This document shows, piece by piece, positions 61,893 to 64,000 of a DNA stretch of 64,000 bases (its first letter is position 1; each line of letters opens with the position of its first letter). This stretch comes from Firm-04 sp964463355. Its GTDB lineage: Bacteria; Bacillota; Clostridia; Oscillospirales; Ruminococcaceae. Location of the stretch: contig CAYXBP010000002.1 of the NCBI GenBank assembly GCA_964463355.1, positions 88,267 to 152,266 of the forward strand. Direction: 5' to 3'. Made by a program: the position numbers and the translations under genes. The notes beneath the pieces were generated by a model that worked only from the letters and a program-made list of their open reading frames with translations, was not told the origin of the DNA and searched no databases.

Positions 61893-62364
61893 AGCACACC
61901 TCCGAGAAATTTTAAGCCTAATTTTATTATACTCGTTTTTTTGAAAAAGTCAAGCAGTTATTCGGAAATTCTGAATAACTGCTTTTTGTGAGGTACTCCT
62001 TTAAAAGTTGAATAGAGGAAAAGTATCCAAGAACTTTTGTCTGTCATGGAAACAGGGCGGACGTTATTCCCTCGCTGCCCAAGAACACGGCATAATTCTT
62101 CAAAATATGGTGGGAATATTAGAGGGAGTACTACTGGATTACTACTAACGATTCCATACAAAGTATAAAGAAATTCAAGTTGTGAAGACGGCAACACAAC
62201 ATTGTATTCAAACATGGACGATACTGTCCTGTGATATACATGCACATTTTGTTGTACTTCTTTTAGAAAATGAAGTACCACCATTGCTTTTTCACGGAAA
62301 ATGGTGTATAATTATTCTAACAACATTGCTTTCAGCGTGTGAACTGCTTTTAGGAGTGAGTAAT
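61893..62364. other. Gene-poor gap with a terminator-like hairpin
   Basis: GCAGTTATTC-9-GAATAACTGC plus five T lies at 61954-61987 (plus orientation). The rest has a minus-strand open frame of 108 codons (62284-61958) whose product has no recognisable family; I could not decide whether it is a gene fragment. Confidence 0.4.
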
Positions 62365-63688
62365 ATGAGCAATAGAATCACGGGCAAGGAATATGCCCTT
62401 GCAGATATATTCAGTAAACAGTTTGATTACAATATTCCGCCATATCAGAGACCTTATGCTTGGACCGAAGAAGAATGTGAGACGCTTTTTGATGATCTCT
62501 ACAATTTCTTCTTGACTGAAAAGACAGACAATTATTTTCTTGGCAGCATTGTTCTGAAAAAGGAAAAGGACAAGCCGCCTGCTGATGTAATCGATGGTCA
62601 ACAGAGGTTGACCACCCTTACATTCTTCTTTCGGCAATTGCATCCTGCTTAACTGGTAAAATGAAAGATGCTTGCGAGGATTATCTTCGTGAACCCGGTA
62701 ATCCGCTCACTGGCTTAAAGCCGAAGCCTCGTCTACATTTAAGAGAGAAGGAACGGGCGTTTTTTGAAACCTACATTCAGAATGTTAATCTTGATGCATT
62801 GATTGCACTTAACCCTGAAACACTAGAAACGGAAGCGAAAAGACATATCCGAGCAAATTGCGAAGTTTTTTTTGAAGCGGATACAGGACAAATTTGATTA
62901 TGATGAAACCAAAGTACAGCCGTTCTGCTCATTTTTGCTTACACGTTGCTTCATTGTATCAGTTAGTGCGCCGAGCCAGCAGTCTGCTTTTCGAGTGTTC
63001 TCTGTAATGAATAATCGTGGTCTCGATCTTTTGCCTATTGATATAATCAAGGCGGATGTAATCGGTGAAATTCCTGCCGACGAGCAACAGGCCTATACAG
63101 AAAAATGGGAGGACCTTGAAGTCCAAACAACTCGTGATGGATTTAACGAGGTATTTACACATACAAGAATGATTTTTGCAAAAGCAAAGTCAAAAAAGAA
63201 CCTGCTTGATGAATTTAGAGAATATGTGCTGAAAAAGTTGAGTCCTCAGGAATTGATCGACGACTACCTTACCCCCTATGCCGAAGCATACAATATTCTG
63301 AAAAACAGAAAGTATATTGCTACTAAAAACGCTGAAACTGTTAATGGCTTTTTGCTTTGGCTTAATAAAATTGATAACTCTGACTGGATGCCATCATCCA
63401 TTTGTTTTTTTTGCCAAGCACGGCAATGACCCGGATTATATTCTATGGTTTACCAAAAAGCTGGAACGTCTTGCATCTTATCTACATATCACCGCAAAAG
63501 ATGTCAATCGGAGAATAGAACGATATGCACTTCTGCTGGAAGAAATTGAAAGCAATCCCGATAGCAGTTTGGTTGATCCGCTGGTATCAGTAGAGCTTAC
63601 CAACTCTGAAAAAGAGGAATTTGTGCGAGTGCTAAACGGAGAAGTATACAGGATGACCGGAAAACGCAGAAACTATCGTCTTTTCTGA
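62365..63688 (+). pseudogene. DUF262 (GmrSD-like) protein, multiply frameshifted and 3' truncated
   Basis: Starts MSNRITGKEYALADIFSKQF with the DUF262 motifs IPPYQRPYAW, FLGSIVL and DVIDGQQRLTTLTFFF (the DGQQR nucleotide-sensing motif). Frame breaks occur at about 62628, in the T8 run near 62870 and in the T8 run near 63405; the correct frame resumes each time (MKRIQDKFDYDETKVQPF, then FFAKHGNDPDYILWFTKKL). The C-terminal DUF1524 HNH nuclease part is missing after RRNYRLF. Related to modification-dependent restriction and phage defence proteins. Confidence 0.75.
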
Positions 63689-63689
63689 A

Positions 63690-63950
63690 TAATGAATCAT
63701 CCACTTTCAACGAACAGCTTTGCTTTTCAATCAGCTCAAGGACATCGTCGTCCATGTGTCTGACCTTTGCCCACAGTGAAAGTAGGCGTCTGTTGTTTCT
63801 TGCACGGTACGGCTCTGTTAATTCATACACAGCTTTTTGGGGGATAAAACTTCTGAGTGCAGTAAACCAGTTACCAAACCTGATTGAGTCAATTTGATAT
63901 GTGTCTCCTACCAGCAAAAGTGCCTGAAACTTTGGACACCACCGCTGTAA
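63690..63950 (-). pseudogene. RecD/PIF1-like helicase fragment
   Basis: ALLLVGDTYQIDSIRFGNWF, TALRSFIPQKAVYELTEPYR and LLSLWAKVRHMDDDVLELIE correspond to the Walker B/motif III to IV part of AAA_30 superfamily 1 helicases (GDxxQ, then the TxxYR arginine). The start is lost in frame-broken sequence toward the right edge, and the downstream half is replaced by the DUF262 fragment. Confidence 0.55.
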
Positions 63951-64000
63951 GTTTGTCAATCATTTTGGACAGTGAGCACGGAAGAATTCGATAGGCGAAA

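Noticed and set aside
61958..62284. Minus-strand 108-codon frame
   Set aside because: No family recognised, overlaps a terminator hairpin, and no clear ribosome site; kept only as a note in the gap entry.

Overview
The window looks like the chromosome of an anaerobic, spore-forming, fibre-degrading member of the Ruminococcus/Oscillospiraceae group. Support comes from a secreted polysaccharide lyase ending in a type I dockerin (a cellulosome signature), a GH5 glycanase, a SpoIIE phosphatase, a trimeric electron-bifurcating [FeFe] hydrogenase, a glgB-C-D-A glycogen operon with the clostridial GlgD paralogue, ScpA/ScpB, and Firmicute-type promoters (TTGACA-17-TATAAT). No tRNA, rRNA or CRISPR array was found. 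The exact species cannot be read from the sequence.

Bases 1-27 kb are mostly housekeeping. On the minus strand lie purL (cut by the left edge) behind mtaB, a membrane protein, citrate synthase, pheT and pheS. On the plus strand follow an HPr-like gene upstream of these, then a five-gene run (YbjN-like, membrane protein, unknown, radical SAM, GH5), then rubrerythrin overlapping an enolase. The minus-strand glycogen operon (15.9-21.7 kb), spoIIE and rpmB come next, then plus-strand site-2 protease, scpA and scpB.

Bases 27-46 kb hold pyridoxamine kinase (minus), a 1,012-residue MacB-like ABC transporter, the dockerin-bearing lyase (minus), birA, gltX, a zinc-ribbon peptide, a degenerate VanY-like lipoprotein, a DNA-alkylation repair protein, a DUF3343/cysteine-desulfurase pair behind a structured leader, and the hydCBA hydrogenase.

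Bases 46.4-52.7 kb (minus) carry the most interesting unit. A consensus promoter, a cobalamin riboswitch and an intrinsic terminator precede six tightly packed genes: a small homing-endonuclease-repeat-like protein, a surface protein with a dockerin-like calcium loop, a membrane-anchored protein built like human intrinsic factor/transcobalamin (alpha/alpha barrel plus DUF4430), EcfT, a fused double EcfA ATPase and a CbrT-like S component. I read this as a self-contained vitamin B12 capture and import system that displays an intrinsic-factor-like receptor on a Gram-positive cell.

Bases 52.7-64 kb are a lower-GC scrapyard: pieces of IS3 and IS1634 transposases, a GH43 enzyme, an endolysin, a serine recombinase, an ASCH protein, a response regulator, an S51 peptidase, a RumA methyltransferase, a DUF262 protein and a helicase. 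Between them are apparently intact cargo genes (Nudix hydrolases, a cysteine hydrolase, a zinc-dependent phospholipase-like protein, and an AAA ATPase-Fic pair). Two copies of a small SHOCT-like gene share an exact 82-base repeat and bracket part of this region.
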